From Paenibacillus silvisoli (GTDB lineage: Bacteria; Bacillota; Bacilli; Paenibacillales; Paenibacillaceae), in contig NZ_CP133017.1 of assembly GCF_030866765.1 (NCBI RefSeq), forward strand, positions 6,056,501-6,120,500: 64,000 bases of DNA, read 5' to 3'. A program made the position numbers and the translations under genes. Position 1 is the stretch's first letter, and each line of letters opens with the position of its first letter. Shown piece after piece: positions 52,823 to 61,897 of this stretch. The notes beneath the pieces were generated by a model, which saw only the letters and a list, made by a program, of their open reading frames with translations, did not search any database and had not been told where the DNA came from.

Positions 52823-54031
52823 TTAACGCAGCGATTTGAACACCGTGCGAAGCTCGGAAACCATATGCTCCGGCTGCTCCCAAGCCGCGAAGTGTCCGCC
52901 CTTGGGAAGCTTGTTGAAGTGGATCAGATTCGGGTACGCCCGCTCCGTCCAGCTCTTCGGCGCTTCGTACATTTCGTCCGGGAATACGCTGACGGCAACC
53001 GGAAGCTTCACGCCTTTGACGGCGAAGAAGGAGATGCCCGCATGCCCGTTCTCCCAATAGAGACGAGCCGCGGAAATGGCCGTGTTCGTCAACCAGAAGA
53101 GCGTAATATTGTCCAGGACGTCGTCGCGCGTCAGACCTTCTTGAACGCCGGCAAACGATCTCGCAATCAAAGCATGGCTCTTCCAATCGTGATCGATCAT
53201 GAAGGACGCCAAGCCGATCGGCGAATCCGCCAGACCCGTCAGCGTTTGCGGACGCGTGCCCATCATGAAGGCGTAGTAAAATTTATTTTCGCGCACTTGC
53301 TCGCATGCTTTCTTCTCTTCGTCCGAGAGACCGGATGGCAGCGGATTGCCGGACCAGATCGCCGCATCGACTTCGGGCGGAATCACCTCAGGCATGTTGG
53401 TGTGAATGGCGAGCAAGCCTTTCGGCTCTTGAACGCCCATCTGGTTGACGACGATCGAACCCCAGTCGCCGCCTTGCGCGACATAGCTGTCGTAGCCAAG
53501 ACGAGTCATCAGCTCGCTATAAGCGCGCGCGATCCGTTTCGGATTCCAGCCGGTTTCGGTCGGCTTGCCCGAGAAGCCGTAGCCCGGCATCGACGGAATG
53601 ACGACATGGAAAGCGTCCGCTTCGGTGCCTCCGTGCGCCGTCGGATTCGTCAGCGGGTCGATCAGCTTCATCTGCTCGATGATCGAGCCCGGCCATCCGT
53701 GCGCAATGAGCATCGGCATCGCGTTCTCATGCTTCGAACGAACGTGAATGAAGTGGAAGTCGAGCCCGTCGATCTCGGTCAAGAAATGCGGGTAGGCGTT
53801 CATTTTCGACTCGATGCTGCGCCAGTCGTATTCATTGGCCCAGTAACGCGCAAGCTCTTGAATCGTTCCGAGCGTCGTGCCCTGCGATTGGTCCGAGACC
53901 GTTTCTTTCTCGGGCCATCTGGTCGCATTGATCCGATTGCGCAAATCGGTCAGTTCCGCTTCGGGAATGTTTATGTGGAAGGGACGAATCGCGTTCCCAT
54001 TGCTTAGTTGCGCGGTTGTTGTTTGTGTCAT
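52823..54031 (-). CDS. Epoxide hydrolase family protein (EHN domain plus alpha/beta hydrolase)
   Basis: Predicted 402-residue protein. An N-terminal EHN domain (PFHINIPEAELTDLRNRINATRWPE) is followed by an alpha/beta-hydrolase fold: HGWPGS oxyanion region, nucleophile Asp in GGDWGS, and catalytic His in GGHFAAWEQPE. These fit microsomal-type epoxide hydrolases, which open epoxides to diols. No signal peptide is seen. It is monocistronic, with an upstream region of 182 bases shared with the end of the MocR gene and a strong terminator downstream. The substrate is unknown. Confidence 0.92.
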   Translation of the reverse strand: MTQTTTAQLSNGNAIRPFHINIPEAELTDLRNRINATRWPEKETVSDQSQGTTLGTIQELARYWANEYDWRSIESKMNAYPHFLTEIDGLDFHFIHVRSKHENAMPMLIAHGWPGSIIEQMKLIDPLTNPTAHGGTEADAFHVVIPSMPGYGFSGKPTETGWNPKRIARAYSELMTRLGYDSYVAQGGDWGSIVVNQMGVQEPKGLLAIHTNMPEVIPPEVDAAIWSGNPLPSGLSDEEKKACEQVRENKFYYAFMMGTRPQTLTGLADSPIGLASFMIDHDWKSHALIARSFAGVQEGLTRDDVLDNITLFWLTNTAISAARLYWENGHAGISFFAVKGVKLPVAVSVFPDEMYEAPKSWTERAYPNLIHFNKLPKGGHFAAWEQPEHMVSELRTVFKSLR

Positions 54032-54213
54032 CGGTTTTCTCTCCTCTTATCCCTGTTGGTTTTGGTTTGCTGCATGGCCGGCCAAGCGTGTGCAGTAAAT
54101 CTACCGCGTTTAGAACTATATCAGCGCTTGGAGGGTCCGTACACATCCAAAACAACCTTTCCCGAGCAATCCATAACCGGGATCGGAGGAGGAATGACAT
54201 TTAACAGGTCGAA

Positions 54214-55659
54214 CTATGAACGCAATAAAACATCCGCCAGTTGGGCGACTCCCTCTTCGATCGCCGTCTCGTCCGCTTTCGCAAACCCGAGCACCCAGCC
54301 CCTCCGGTCGCTGGCCATACAATAGAGGCTTAACGGATACACGCGAATCCCTCGCCGCAGCAGCTGCGAGGTCGCGCTTCGATCATCGAATAACGGCTCG
54401 GCTTCCAGCAGCATATGCGAGCCCGTCTCGATGCCGGTGAAGGCGAACCGCTTCGTTAAGCCGCTGGCCGCGATGGCTTTGGTCATGATTTCGTGCTTAC
54501 GCCGGTACACGTTCCTCACGCGCCGCATATGCCGCATAAAATGGCCCTGCTCCATAAAGCGGGTCAGCGTCGCCGCCTCCATAATCGGAACATGACGGTA
54601 AATCAGCTCTTGAACGCGGGCCATCTGCGCAATCGCTTGGGCTGACCCGACGAGCGCCGATAGCCGGAGTCCCGGCGCGAGCATTTTGGAGAAGCTCAAC
54701 ATATAGAGCGTATGATTCGGTGCCTGGCTAAACAGCGTCGGCAGCGGGTCTCCCCGGTACCGGTACTCGCTGTCGTAGTCGTCCTCCACGATCCAGCTCC
54801 GGTTCTTCGCGGCCATGCACAGCAGCCGCTGCCTCCGCTGCGCCGACAGCACCGAGCCGACCGCGCATTGGTGGGACGGCGTGACGAAGGTCAGCTTGGA
54901 TTCCGGCGGAACAAGATCCACGACAAGCCCATACTCGTCGACGGGTACAGGGACGACATGCATGCGGCGGTCTTTCATGACCATCCAAGAGGCCGGGAAT
55001 CCCGGATCCTCGGTTGTGACCGTATCCCCTTCGGTCAGCAGCGCATGAGCGATTAGGTAAAGGCTATGATGCGCGCCGGAGGTCAGCAAAATTTGATCGC
55101 TCTGCACATGGATGCCGCGCTCCAGCGATAAGTAACGCTTGATTTGTTCGCGCAATGGCGTATGCCCGTAGCTATCCCCGTACGTCCAGTCGCGAATGTC
55201 CAGAGAGGATGAAGCCTGCAGATACGTTTGCCTCCATTGCTTCAGGAAGATGTGATCGACATAAGGCTCATGCGGGCTCAAATCGATCGTGACCTCGCCG
55301 CCTTCCTCTCCTTTGAGCCAATCCTTCAGCCTGTCGGCCGAAGAGGTTAAGAGCGGCATCGCCGGAATCGCGGGGCCTTCAAGCGTCTCCAATGCCGGTC
55401 TCTCCGCCGGAACGCCGGTATTCCAGAGCGGGTTTACCCGCGTCCCTCCTCGCCGCGACGTCACGATGTACCCGCGCGCGAGCAATTCCTCATAAACGAG
55501 CTGGATGGTCGAACGGGAGACGCCTACCTGCTGCGCCAGCTCCCGGGACGGAAGCAGCTGCTCGCCGGGCGGCCAATTTCCGTTCGAAATATGGCCGATG
55601 GCTTGATCCAGCAATTGCTGCCAGATCGGTTTGGGATCATTACGGTTCACGATTAACAT
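54214..55659 (-). CDS. MocR-type GntR-family PLP regulator
   Basis: Predicted 481-residue regulator. A GntR winged HTH (residues about 8-75: PIWQQLLDQAIGHISNGNWPPGEQLLPSRELAQQVGVSRSTI, with key SRSTIQLVYEELLARGYI) is fused to a class-I aminotransferase-like domain with the PLP-binding Lys in YMLSFSKMLAPGLRL. MocR proteins respond to PLP, amino acids or GABA. The ATG at 55657-55659 gives the family N terminus; a longer in-frame reading crosses the divergent promoter. It is divergent from the MOSC gene 158 bases away, and may regulate it or the epoxide hydrolase gene. Confidence 0.93.
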   Translation of the reverse strand: MLIVNRNDPKPIWQQLLDQAIGHISNGNWPPGEQLLPSRELAQQVGVSRSTIQLVYEELLARGYIVTSRRGGTRVNPLWNTGVPAERPALETLEGPAIPAMPLLTSSADRLKDWLKGEEGGEVTIDLSPHEPYVDHIFLKQWRQTYLQASSSLDIRDWTYGDSYGHTPLREQIKRYLSLERGIHVQSDQILLTSGAHHSLYLIAHALLTEGDTVTTEDPGFPASWMVMKDRRMHVVPVPVDEYGLVVDLVPPESKLTFVTPSHQCAVGSVLSAQRRQRLLCMAAKNRSWIVEDDYDSEYRYRGDPLPTLFSQAPNHTLYMLSFSKMLAPGLRLSALVGSAQAIAQMARVQELIYRHVPIMEAATLTRFMEQGHFMRHMRRVRNVYRRKHEIMTKAIAASGLTKRFAFTGIETGSHMLLEAEPLFDDRSATSQLLRRGIRVYPLSLYCMASDRRGWVLGFAKADETAIEEGVAQLADVLLRS

Positions 55660-55817
55660 GATGGGGATGCACCTGCATTCAAAGTTATGGACTGCGCGAA
55701 ACCGGACGGTTTGGACGTGTACCCCCATGCCATCGCCTGCTATAGTAACAAGGCAAAGAGGCCAAGACACGCCATAGTTAAGCTATATTCTTCGCAATGA
55801 AGGGGAGTCCGATTCCG

Positions 55818-56501
55818 ATGCAGCACGGACAATTGATTTCGCTCAATATCGGCATGCCGACGCTCATGCGGTATAACCAGAAGGACGTGTTAACCGGCAT
55901 TTTCAAGCTGCCGGCGTACAGACCGTTGGAGCTGCTCCGGGAAGGCTTCGAAGGAGACGGACAAGCCGATCTGGAGCATCACGGGGGAAAAGACAAAGCG
56001 GTATGCGTTTATAGTTATGAGCACTACCCCTTCTGGGAACAGGAACTGGGGAGACGATTGCCTTTCGGGGCTTTCGGAGAAAATGTAACGACGAAAGGCA
56101 TCGCAGAGCCGGACGTTTGCATCGGCGATATTTATCAGCTGGGCAGCGCCATCGTGCAGGTCAGCCAACCCCGGCAGCCCTGCTTCAAGCTGGCAGCACG
56201 TTATCAGCATCCCGGATTACCATTAAAGGTCCAGGAGACCGGATATACGGGCTTTTATTTCCGCGTGCTTCAGCAGGGGAAGGTGCAAGTTCACGATAAC
56301 CTGGTTCTTCTGCGCAAGCATCCGCAAGCGCTCTCGGTAGCCTTCGCCAATCGGATTATGCATCATGACAAGAACCATCACGAGGCAATGGAAAGGCTGC
56401 TGAGCGTGTACGAATTATCCGCAAGCTGGAGAAGCACGTTTGCAAAACGGCTCCTAGGCGTGCGAAGCGATATCAGCGCTCGCATCGAGGGGCGCAACTA
56501 A
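55818..56501 (+). CDS. MOSC domain protein (YiiM-like)
   Basis: Predicted 227-residue protein with an N-terminal MOSC beta-barrel: GDGQADLEHHGGKDKAVCVY, FGENVTTKGI, and a conserved Cys in QPRQPCFKLA that in MOSC proteins can hold a sulfur or molybdenum-ligand. A YiiM-type C-terminal helical tail follows. YiiM-like proteins take part in molybdenum-cofactor-dependent reductions of N-hydroxylated compounds. The ATG at 55818 follows AAGGGGAG; an ATG seven codons earlier precedes that site. It has its own terminator immediately after the stop. Confidence 0.9.
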   Translation: MQHGQLISLNIGMPTLMRYNQKDVLTGIFKLPAYRPLELLREGFEGDGQADLEHHGGKDKAVCVYSYEHYPFWEQELGRRLPFGAFGENVTTKGIAEPDVCIGDIYQLGSAIVQVSQPRQPCFKLAARYQHPGLPLKVQETGYTGFYFRVLQQGKVQVHDNLVLLRKHPQALSVAFANRIMHHDKNHHEAMERLLSVYELSASWRSTFAKRLLGVRSDISARIEGRN

Positions 56502-56526
56502 AAAAGCCGCGGCTTCGCGGCTTTTT
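56501..56526. terminator. Bidirectional terminator between MOSC and YhcN genes
   Basis: AAAAAGCCGCG-GCTT-CGCGGCTTTTT is a symmetrical stem-loop with A and T runs on both sides, directly between convergent stop codons. Confidence 0.92.
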
Positions 56527-56531
56527 GGTTA

Positions 56532-57236
56532 TTATTCGTGATTGCTTCCGCCCTGACTCTCCACGATCTGAAGCAGCGCCTGAATTTCTCCCGCGATCTT
56601 AGCCGGTGACAGCTTGTCCGCCGTGGCATCCGTACGAATTTGCTCAATCGTCCGAACCGCTTCGGCGCTTTCCACGGTCAGCACCTTTACCTTCCCGCCC
56701 ATGAAATTCTGGATCTGGCCCGCCGCCAGCGCCAGATTATCATGATTGGAGGTATCGGTTCCCGACATCCCGCCTAGTCCACGACCAGGTGCGGCTCCTT
56801 TGCCCGAAAGGCCCTCATTCGAGCTGAGCAGCGTCCGCTGCACGTCGTCGTATTGAGAGGCGCTCGGTCCTTTCTTCGCGGTCGCAAGAACGACCGTATC
56901 ATCGAACACGAACACGCGGACATCGGAGATGCCGACGCCGCTCAGCCTTGATTCCAAATGAGCGGAGAAGCCGGCGGAATGCAGCCCGGAGCTGCCGATC
57001 ATGCTGTATACCGTCGTGCCCATCCCGTTCGTCGTGCTTCCGTTCCGGTTCGTTGTCATCGTTTTCGCGCCGTTCTCGGCCGGAATCACGTATGGATTTC
57101 TCGCCGCCGCCTCGTGAAGCGCATGCCCCGCCTGCGACTCCTGCTGCTTCATCTCCGTTTTGGCGCTGGCGCAGCCGCCAAGCAGCAGCATCGCTCCCGC
57201 TGCCGACGCCATGACCATGATTGATTTCTTCTTCAT
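56532..57236 (-). CDS. YhcN/YlaJ-type sporulation lipoprotein
   Basis: Predicted 234-residue lipoprotein. It has a signal peptide with the lipobox LLGGC (Cys about residue 22), a low-complexity Asn/Thr/Gly linker, and a YhcN/YlaJ domain (LESRLSGVGISDVRVFVFDDTVVLAT). The family is part of the spore inner-membrane/cortex proteome. The ATG at 57234-57236 follows GGGGGGA; a longer in-frame reading crosses the divergent promoter. It is divergent from the gluconate-dehydrogenase-like gene. Confidence 0.9.
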   Translation of the reverse strand: MKKKSIMVMASAAGAMLLLGGCASAKTEMKQQESQAGHALHEAAARNPYVIPAENGAKTMTTNRNGSTTNGMGTTVYSMIGSSGLHSAGFSAHLESRLSGVGISDVRVFVFDDTVVLATAKKGPSASQYDDVQRTLLSSNEGLSGKGAAPGRGLGGMSGTDTSNHDNLALAAGQIQNFMGGKVKVLTVESAEAVRTIEQIRTDATADKLSPAKIAGEIQALLQIVESQGGSNHE

Positions 57237-57364
57237 CGTGAAAGTCCCCCCTGCTTGAGGCTTGTTGCTGAAGTTAGCATATCCTTGCCTCCGAAATGAA
57301 TATTCATGTCCCCTTGGAAAATAATAACCCCACACGCAGGAATTTCATTTCAGGAGGGACAAGT

Positions 57365-58219
57365 GTGACTCAATCCGTTAAAGAGAGCCCGTCCGAAGAA
57401 CCGCAAGACACTGTTTCCGTCGAACCGCCCGCGTCCGCGTCCGGGTCCGAGGATTCGGTCTTCAACAGCTCACGCCGCCATTTTTTGAAAACGACCGGCT
57501 ATACGATCGGCAGCCTCGTGATCGGCGGCGCGCTTAGCTCCATCATCGGCTGCGGCAAGAAGGAAGACACGACCAACAACAATACGTCTGCCGCTGCGCC
57601 GCCGGCGAATACGGATACGACGAAGGAAGAAGCCCGCAACTATAACCGGGCTTTGATGTTCTTTACGCAGGAGCAGTTCCGGATCGTGGAGAGCGCGTCA
57701 GAGCGCATCTTTCCGGAGGATGAGAACGGACCGGGCGCCAAATCGCTTGGCGTCGCCTTCTTCATCGACCATCAGCTGGCCGGCGATTACGGGTTCAACG
57801 GACGCGATTATATGAGCCCGCCGTTTTATTCCGGGGAGAAGGAGCAGGGCTACCAGGGCCGGCTGAAGCGGCGCGAGATCTACGAGATCGGTCTCCGCGA
57901 GCTGGAGAACTACAGCAATGCCAAGTATCAGAAGGGCTTCGCGGCGCTTGCGCCCGAAGAGATGGATACCGTGCTGAAGGACTTCGAGTCCGATACGGCC
58001 AAGCTGACCACGATATCGGCGAGCGGCTTTTTCAAAATGCTGCGCACCAATACGCTCGAAGGCGCCTACAGCGACCCGTTATATGGCGGCAATACGAATA
58101 TGAACGGCTGGCGGATGCGCGGGTACCCGGGCAATCAGATGAGCTACGCCGCAACGATCGACAAAGGGTATACGAAGCTGGAGCCGAGCAGCCTGCAGGA
58201 TCACCTCGCCTCTCATTAG
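57365..58219 (+). CDS. Gluconate 2-dehydrogenase subunit 3-like protein, Tat lipoprotein
   Basis: Predicted 284-residue small subunit of a GMC-type membrane dehydrogenase. The start is GTG at 57365, 6 bases after AGGAGGG. A long N-region (about 37 residues) precedes the twin-arginine motif SRRHFLKTTGY, a hydrophobic stretch and SIIGC, which looks like a lipobox, so the protein is probably exported folded by Tat and then lipidated. The remainder (TQEQFRIVESASERIFPEDENGPGAKSLGVAFFID...) matches the gluconate 2-dehydrogenase subunit 3 family. The flavoprotein subunit follows 18 bases downstream, and tatA/tatC genes are close by. Confidence 0.92.
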   Translation: MTQSVKESPSEEPQDTVSVEPPASASGSEDSVFNSSRRHFLKTTGYTIGSLVIGGALSSIIGCGKKEDTTNNNTSAAAPPANTDTTKEEARNYNRALMFFTQEQFRIVESASERIFPEDENGPGAKSLGVAFFIDHQLAGDYGFNGRDYMSPPFYSGEKEQGYQGRLKRREIYEIGLRELENYSNAKYQKGFAALAPEEMDTVLKDFESDTAKLTTISASGFFKMLRTNTLEGAYSDPLYGGNTNMNGWRMRGYPGNQMSYAATIDKGYTKLEPSSLQDHLASH

Positions 58220-58237
58220 CTTACAAAGGAGACTGAC

Positions 58238-59953
58238 ATGGCAAAAACATTACCGAAAACAGATGTCGTCATCGTCGGCGTCGGCTGGACCGGCGGCATT
58301 ATCGCCGCCGAGCTGACGAAGGCCGGCCTGAATGTCGTCGGCCTCGAGCGCGGGAAGGAACGGAAAACCGAAGATTATTACATGGTCCATGACGAGCTTC
58401 GCTATGCGCTCCGCTACGAGCTGTTCCAGGACTTGTCCAAGGAAACGATCACGTTCCGCAGCAACGAGAAGGTCCGCGCCCTGCCGATGCGTTCGTACGG
58501 CTCCTTCCTGCTCGGCACCGGGCTTGGCGGCGCGGGCGTCCACTGGAACGGCCATACGTACCGCTTCCTGCCGTACGACTTCCAAATCCGCAGCAAGACG
58601 ATCGAACGGTACGGCAAGAACAAGCTTCCTGCCGGCATGTCCATTCAGGACTGGGGCATTACGTACGATCAGCTGGAGCCGTACTATGACAAATTCGAGA
58701 AAACCTGCGGCATTTCGGGAGAGACGAATCCGCTCGGCGGCAAACGAAGCAGCCCGTATCCGACGCCTCCGATGAAGAAGTCGCCTGCGTTGCAGAAGTT
58801 TACGGATGCCGCATCGCGCTTAAAGCTCCATCCGTATACGATGCCTTCCGCCAACCTGTCGGAAAACTACACGAACCCGGATGGCGTATCGCGTGCCGCC
58901 TGCCAATATTGCGGCTACTGCGAGCGGTTCGGCTGCGAATACGGCGCGAAGGCGGATCCGGTCGTCACGGTCATTCCCGTCGCGCACAAAACCGGCAAAT
59001 TCGAAATTCGCAGCCACTCCGACGTAAGGCGGGTTCTGCATAAGGGAGGCAAAGCAACCGGGGTCATGTACATCGACGTGACGACGGGCGAAGAAATCAT
59101 CCAGCCCGCCGACGTCGTCGTGGCAGCCAGCTATGTGTTCAATAATACGCGGCTGCTCCTGTTATCCGGATTGGGCAAGCGTTATGACCCCGCTTCCGGC
59201 AAAGGCGCGATCGGCAAAAACTACGCGTACCAGGTCATCAAAGGAAGCGCGGCGGGCTTCTTCGAGAAGGAAGAGTTCAATACATATGCCGGCGCAGGCG
59301 CTCTTGGCGTTTCGGTCGACGACTTTAACGGCGACAACTTCGACCACAGCGGCCTGAACTTTATCCACGGCGGCGTCATTACGCTGGCTCAAGCCGGCGC
59401 TCGGCCGATCCAGAACAACCCGGTCCCGTCGGGAACGACGACCTGGGGCAAGGATTTCAAGGCCGCTTCCCTCAAATACGCGAACCGGACGCTGAGCATC
59501 GGTACTCAAGGCGCATCGATGGCTTATAAGCACCACTACCTCGATCTTGATCCGACCTATAAGGATGCGTTCGGCGACCCGCTCGTCCGGATTACGTTCG
59601 ATTTCGAAGAGCAGGATCGGGAGATGGCGAAGTTTCTGGCGCTCAAATGCTCGTCGATCATGAAGGAAATGGGCGCTGACCACGTCGACTACTTGAAGGA
59701 TCTTGGTCCCTATGAGATTATGACGTACCAGTCGACCCACAATACGGGCGGCGTCATTATGGGGGCGGATGCGGGGGATTCGGCGGTCAACAATTACAGC
59801 CAGATGTGGGACGCGGAGAACGTATTCGTCGTAGGCGCAAGCTCCTTCCCGCAAAACGCCGGCTACAACCCTACTGACACGGTCGGCGCGCTTGCCTACC
59901 GGACGGCCGAGGGCATATTGACCTATCGCCAAAAAGGCGGTCTGCTCGTTTGA
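58238..59953 (+). CDS. GMC-family flavoprotein dehydrogenase (gluconate 2-dehydrogenase-like large subunit)
   Basis: Predicted 571-residue FAD enzyme. An N-terminal ADP-binding motif GVGWTGGIIAAELTKAG, GTGLGGAGVHWNGHTYR, and the C-terminal GMC signature with the catalytic His in STHNTGGVIMG and the Asn in FPQNAGYNPTDTVGALAYR are visible. Members oxidise sugars or sugar acids (gluconate, 2-ketogluconate, fructose, sorbitol) on the outer face of the membrane and pass electrons to cytochrome c or quinone. It has no signal peptide and is presumably carried out together with the Tat-exported subunit 3. Four cysteines cluster at about residues 222-231 (CQYCGYCERFGC), unusual for simple GMC enzymes and suggestive of an Fe-S cluster as in fructose dehydrogenase-like complexes. 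Confidence 0.92.
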   Translation: MAKTLPKTDVVIVGVGWTGGIIAAELTKAGLNVVGLERGKERKTEDYYMVHDELRYALRYELFQDLSKETITFRSNEKVRALPMRSYGSFLLGTGLGGAGVHWNGHTYRFLPYDFQIRSKTIERYGKNKLPAGMSIQDWGITYDQLEPYYDKFEKTCGISGETNPLGGKRSSPYPTPPMKKSPALQKFTDAASRLKLHPYTMPSANLSENYTNPDGVSRAACQYCGYCERFGCEYGAKADPVVTVIPVAHKTGKFEIRSHSDVRRVLHKGGKATGVMYIDVTTGEEIIQPADVVVAASYVFNNTRLLLLSGLGKRYDPASGKGAIGKNYAYQVIKGSAAGFFEKEEFNTYAGAGALGVSVDDFNGDNFDHSGLNFIHGGVITLAQAGARPIQNNPVPSGTTTWGKDFKAASLKYANRTLSIGTQGASMAYKHHYLDLDPTYKDAFGDPLVRITFDFEEQDREMAKFLALKCSSIMKEMGADHVDYLKDLGPYEIMTYQSTHNTGGVIMGADAGDSAVNNYSQMWDAENVFVVGASSFPQNAGYNPTDTVGALAYRTAEGILTYRQKGGLLV

Positions 59954-59974
59954 GCATAGCCAACAACTACTATA

Positions 59975-60024
59975 AAAAAGGAAAGGGCCTCTATCCGCTA
60001 CCCGGATAAAGGCCCTTTCCTTTT
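59975..60024. terminator. Bidirectional terminator between GMC and tatA genes
   Basis: AAAAGGAAAGGGCCT and AGGCCCTTTCCTTTT form a long stem with an inner ATCC/GGAT extension; A and T runs flank it on both sides. It separates convergent genes. Confidence 0.92.
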
Positions 60025-60043
60025 ACATGCGCGCCGCAGCAGC

Positions 60044-60244
60044 TTACAGCAGCTTCTGGTCCTTCTGCTCCAGCTCGGCCGGACCGTGCGTGTCCTCCTC
60101 GACAATGCCTCGCGTGGAGCTGCGGAATTCGCGCAGCGTGTCGCCGAAGGCGCGGCCCAGCATCGGCAGCTTGGACGGACCGAATACGATCAGCGCAATG
60201 AGCAAAATAATGATTAACCCTGAAACGCCAATGTTATTGAACAT
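60044..60244 (-). CDS. tatA: TatA-type Sec-independent translocase subunit
   Basis: Predicted 66-residue protein. One N-terminal membrane helix ([19 protein letters not shown]) is followed by the FGPSKLP hinge, an amphipathic helix ([17 protein letters not shown]) and an acidic tail: the standard TatA architecture. The ATG at 60242-60244 lies 6 bases after AGGAG; the ATG two codons earlier abuts it. It is downstream of tatC in a two-gene operon and tail-to-tail with the Tat-dependent dehydrogenase genes. Confidence 0.95.
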   Translation of the reverse strand: MFNNIGVSGLIIILLIALIVFGPSKLPMLGRAFGDTLREFRSSTRGIVEEDTHGPAELEQKDQKLL

Positions 60245-60270
60245 GTGCATTCTCCTTTTCGTACGTGTAC

Positions 60271-61014
60271 TTAGGCGGGATCGGGATGCGGATGCGGAAA
60301 CAGCGCCTGCCGCCGGGCGTAACGCTTCGATAAAAGCGCGCTGATCTCGAACAGCGCAATCAGCGGTACCGTCACCGATAAATGCGAGACGAAATCCGGC
60401 GGCGAAATGCAGGAGCCGACGATGGCCAGGCCGACATAGGCGTATTTCCGCGACGTATTCAGCCTCTCCGGCGTAAGCAGGCCCAGTCTCGTCAGAAACA
60501 GCATGACCAGGGGCATCTCGAACGCTACGCCGAGCGGGAACACCACGCTGAACAAAAACACGAAATACCGGTCAATGCCGTACGTTTCCGTCGCCCCGAC
60601 CGTCTGGTTCATCTGCATCATGAAGCGGAGCATCATCGGGAACACCAAAAAGTAGCTGAACGACACGCCCCCAAGGAACAGCAGGAACGATACCGGAACG
60701 TAAGCCAGCGTTCCCTTCGCCTCCTTGTAGGTCAGACCCGGTCTCACGAACGCCCAGGTATGATAGAGGGCGATCGGCAGCGTGAACAGCATCGCCAGCA
60801 GAAACGCGCAGCGCAGATAGATGAACAAGCCGTCCGTGAAGGAAAACACGTTCCACTCTACCGCTTTTGCCGCCGAGCCTTCTTTTATGTACCGCAAAAT
60901 GCGGGGCGACAAATACAGGCCGCCGCACATGGACAATAGGAAGCAGCCGAGGACAAGCAGCAGTCTTCGCCGCAGCTCCGTCAAATGCCTGACGACATCT
61001 TCGTTGATGTCCAT
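60271..61014 (-). CDS. tatC: TatC Sec-independent translocase subunit
   Basis: Predicted 247-residue membrane protein with six membrane segments. It has the TatC signatures [10 protein letters not shown] at the N terminus (recognises the twin-arginine motif), [32 protein letters not shown] and a short charged C-terminal tail. It pairs with the TatA gene 26 bases downstream to form a minimal Firmicute-type TatAC translocase, probably serving the adjacent subunit-3 lipoprotein and its flavoprotein partner. Confidence 0.96.
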   Translation of the reverse strand: MDINEDVVRHLTELRRRLLLVLGCFLLSMCGGLYLSPRILRYIKEGSAAKAVEWNVFSFTDGLFIYLRCAFLLAMLFTLPIALYHTWAFVRPGLTYKEAKGTLAYVPVSFLLFLGGVSFSYFLVFPMMLRFMMQMNQTVGATETYGIDRYFVFLFSVVFPLGVAFEMPLVMLFLTRLGLLTPERLNTSRKYAYVGLAIVGSCISPPDFVSHLSVTVPLIALFEISALLSKRYARRQALFPHPHPDPA

Positions 61015-61164
61015 TCGCGCTCACCGCCTGTCATTATTTTCAAATCCCATGCTTAGATTGTCCATCTTCCGCGGGGTTATGCGAATTGCGGGGATTGGCC
61101 GAATACGGCGAGGAGATTGAGGGAATCGTATGAAAATAATTCTAGGAATGAGGTGTACCTGAAG

Positions 61165-61575
61165 ATGGTGAAGTCCAAATGGCTGATCGCGACGGCAGGT
61201 CTTGCGCTTGCTCTATCGCTCAGCGCCTGCGGCGGCAATAACAATGCCGGCAACAATAATACCGGAAACACGACGAACAACGGCGGAACGACGACGAATA
61301 CGCCCGAGGCGTCAACCGGCAATAATGCCGGAGCCGGCGGTACCGTGGATGCGTCCGCTGCCGAAGAGGTGTATAAAGCGAACTGCGTCGGCTGCCATGC
61401 GGCGGATTTGTCCGGCGGCATGGGGCCTAATCTGCAGAAGATCGGCGGCACGTTGAAGAGGGATCAAATCTCGGACAAAATTCACAACGGGGGCGGCGGC
61501 ATGCCGGCTTTCAAAGGCCAACTGAGCGAAGACGAAATCGCCAACCTCGCCGGCTGGCTGGAATCAAAGAAGTAG
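61165..61575 (+). CDS. Cytochrome c lipoprotein (c550/c551-like)
   Basis: Predicted 136-residue small cytochrome. It has a signal peptide with the lipobox LSLSAC, an Asn/Thr/Gly-rich flexible linker of about 40 residues, and then a class-I cytochrome c domain with the heme motif CVGCH and a probable axial Met in GGGGMPAFKGQL. The ATG at 61165 has GAGGTG 9 bases upstream; the longer in-frame reading is rejected because it delays the signal peptide. The protein is membrane-anchored and faces outward, where it could accept electrons from the GMC dehydrogenase encoded just upstream of the tat genes. Confidence 0.93.
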   Translation: MVKSKWLIATAGLALALSLSACGGNNNAGNNNTGNTTNNGGTTTNTPEASTGNNAGAGGTVDASAAEEVYKANCVGCHAADLSGGMGPNLQKIGGTLKRDQISDKIHNGGGGMPAFKGQLSEDEIANLAGWLESKK

Positions 61576-61585
61576 TCGTTTAAAT

Positions 61586-61636
61586 AAAGGGTTGCCCGGA
61601 AGGCCGAGTAAAGGCCTTGTGCGGGCAACCCTTTTT
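61586..61636 (+). terminator. Terminator of the cytochrome c gene
   Basis: AAAGGGTTGCCCG pairs with CGGGCAACCCTTT; an inner AAGGCC/GGCCTT stem extends it, and a T run follows. The rest of the 61637-61897 gap is AT-rich, has no gene, and holds the promoter region of the liv-type operon; I could not fix the -35 and -10 with confidence. Confidence 0.92.
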
Positions 61637-61897
61637 CAATTGGCCATTCCATCCAGCCCCAAGGAAAATACAAACAATAATTGGCAAATTTCCGCGACCG
61701 CGGTATTTGACTATTTTCCCAATCCGATCCGGACTTTTCGCCATGAACATAGTGCTATCTAACCATCTCTATATTGGCAAATAATTTAAAAAAATAGAAT
61801 ATAGACAGCATGTCAACTTTATTATACTATTACATTCAAGTAATGGAACCGTATACTTTTCTTTACCTAATACAACGAAAGATTATGGGGGAGACAC

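Noticed and set aside
61637-61897. Riboswitch or T-box before the liv-type operon
   Set aside because: The leader is AT-rich without the conserved T-box or lysine/SAM-type motifs, and no terminator/antiterminator pair is visible near the start.
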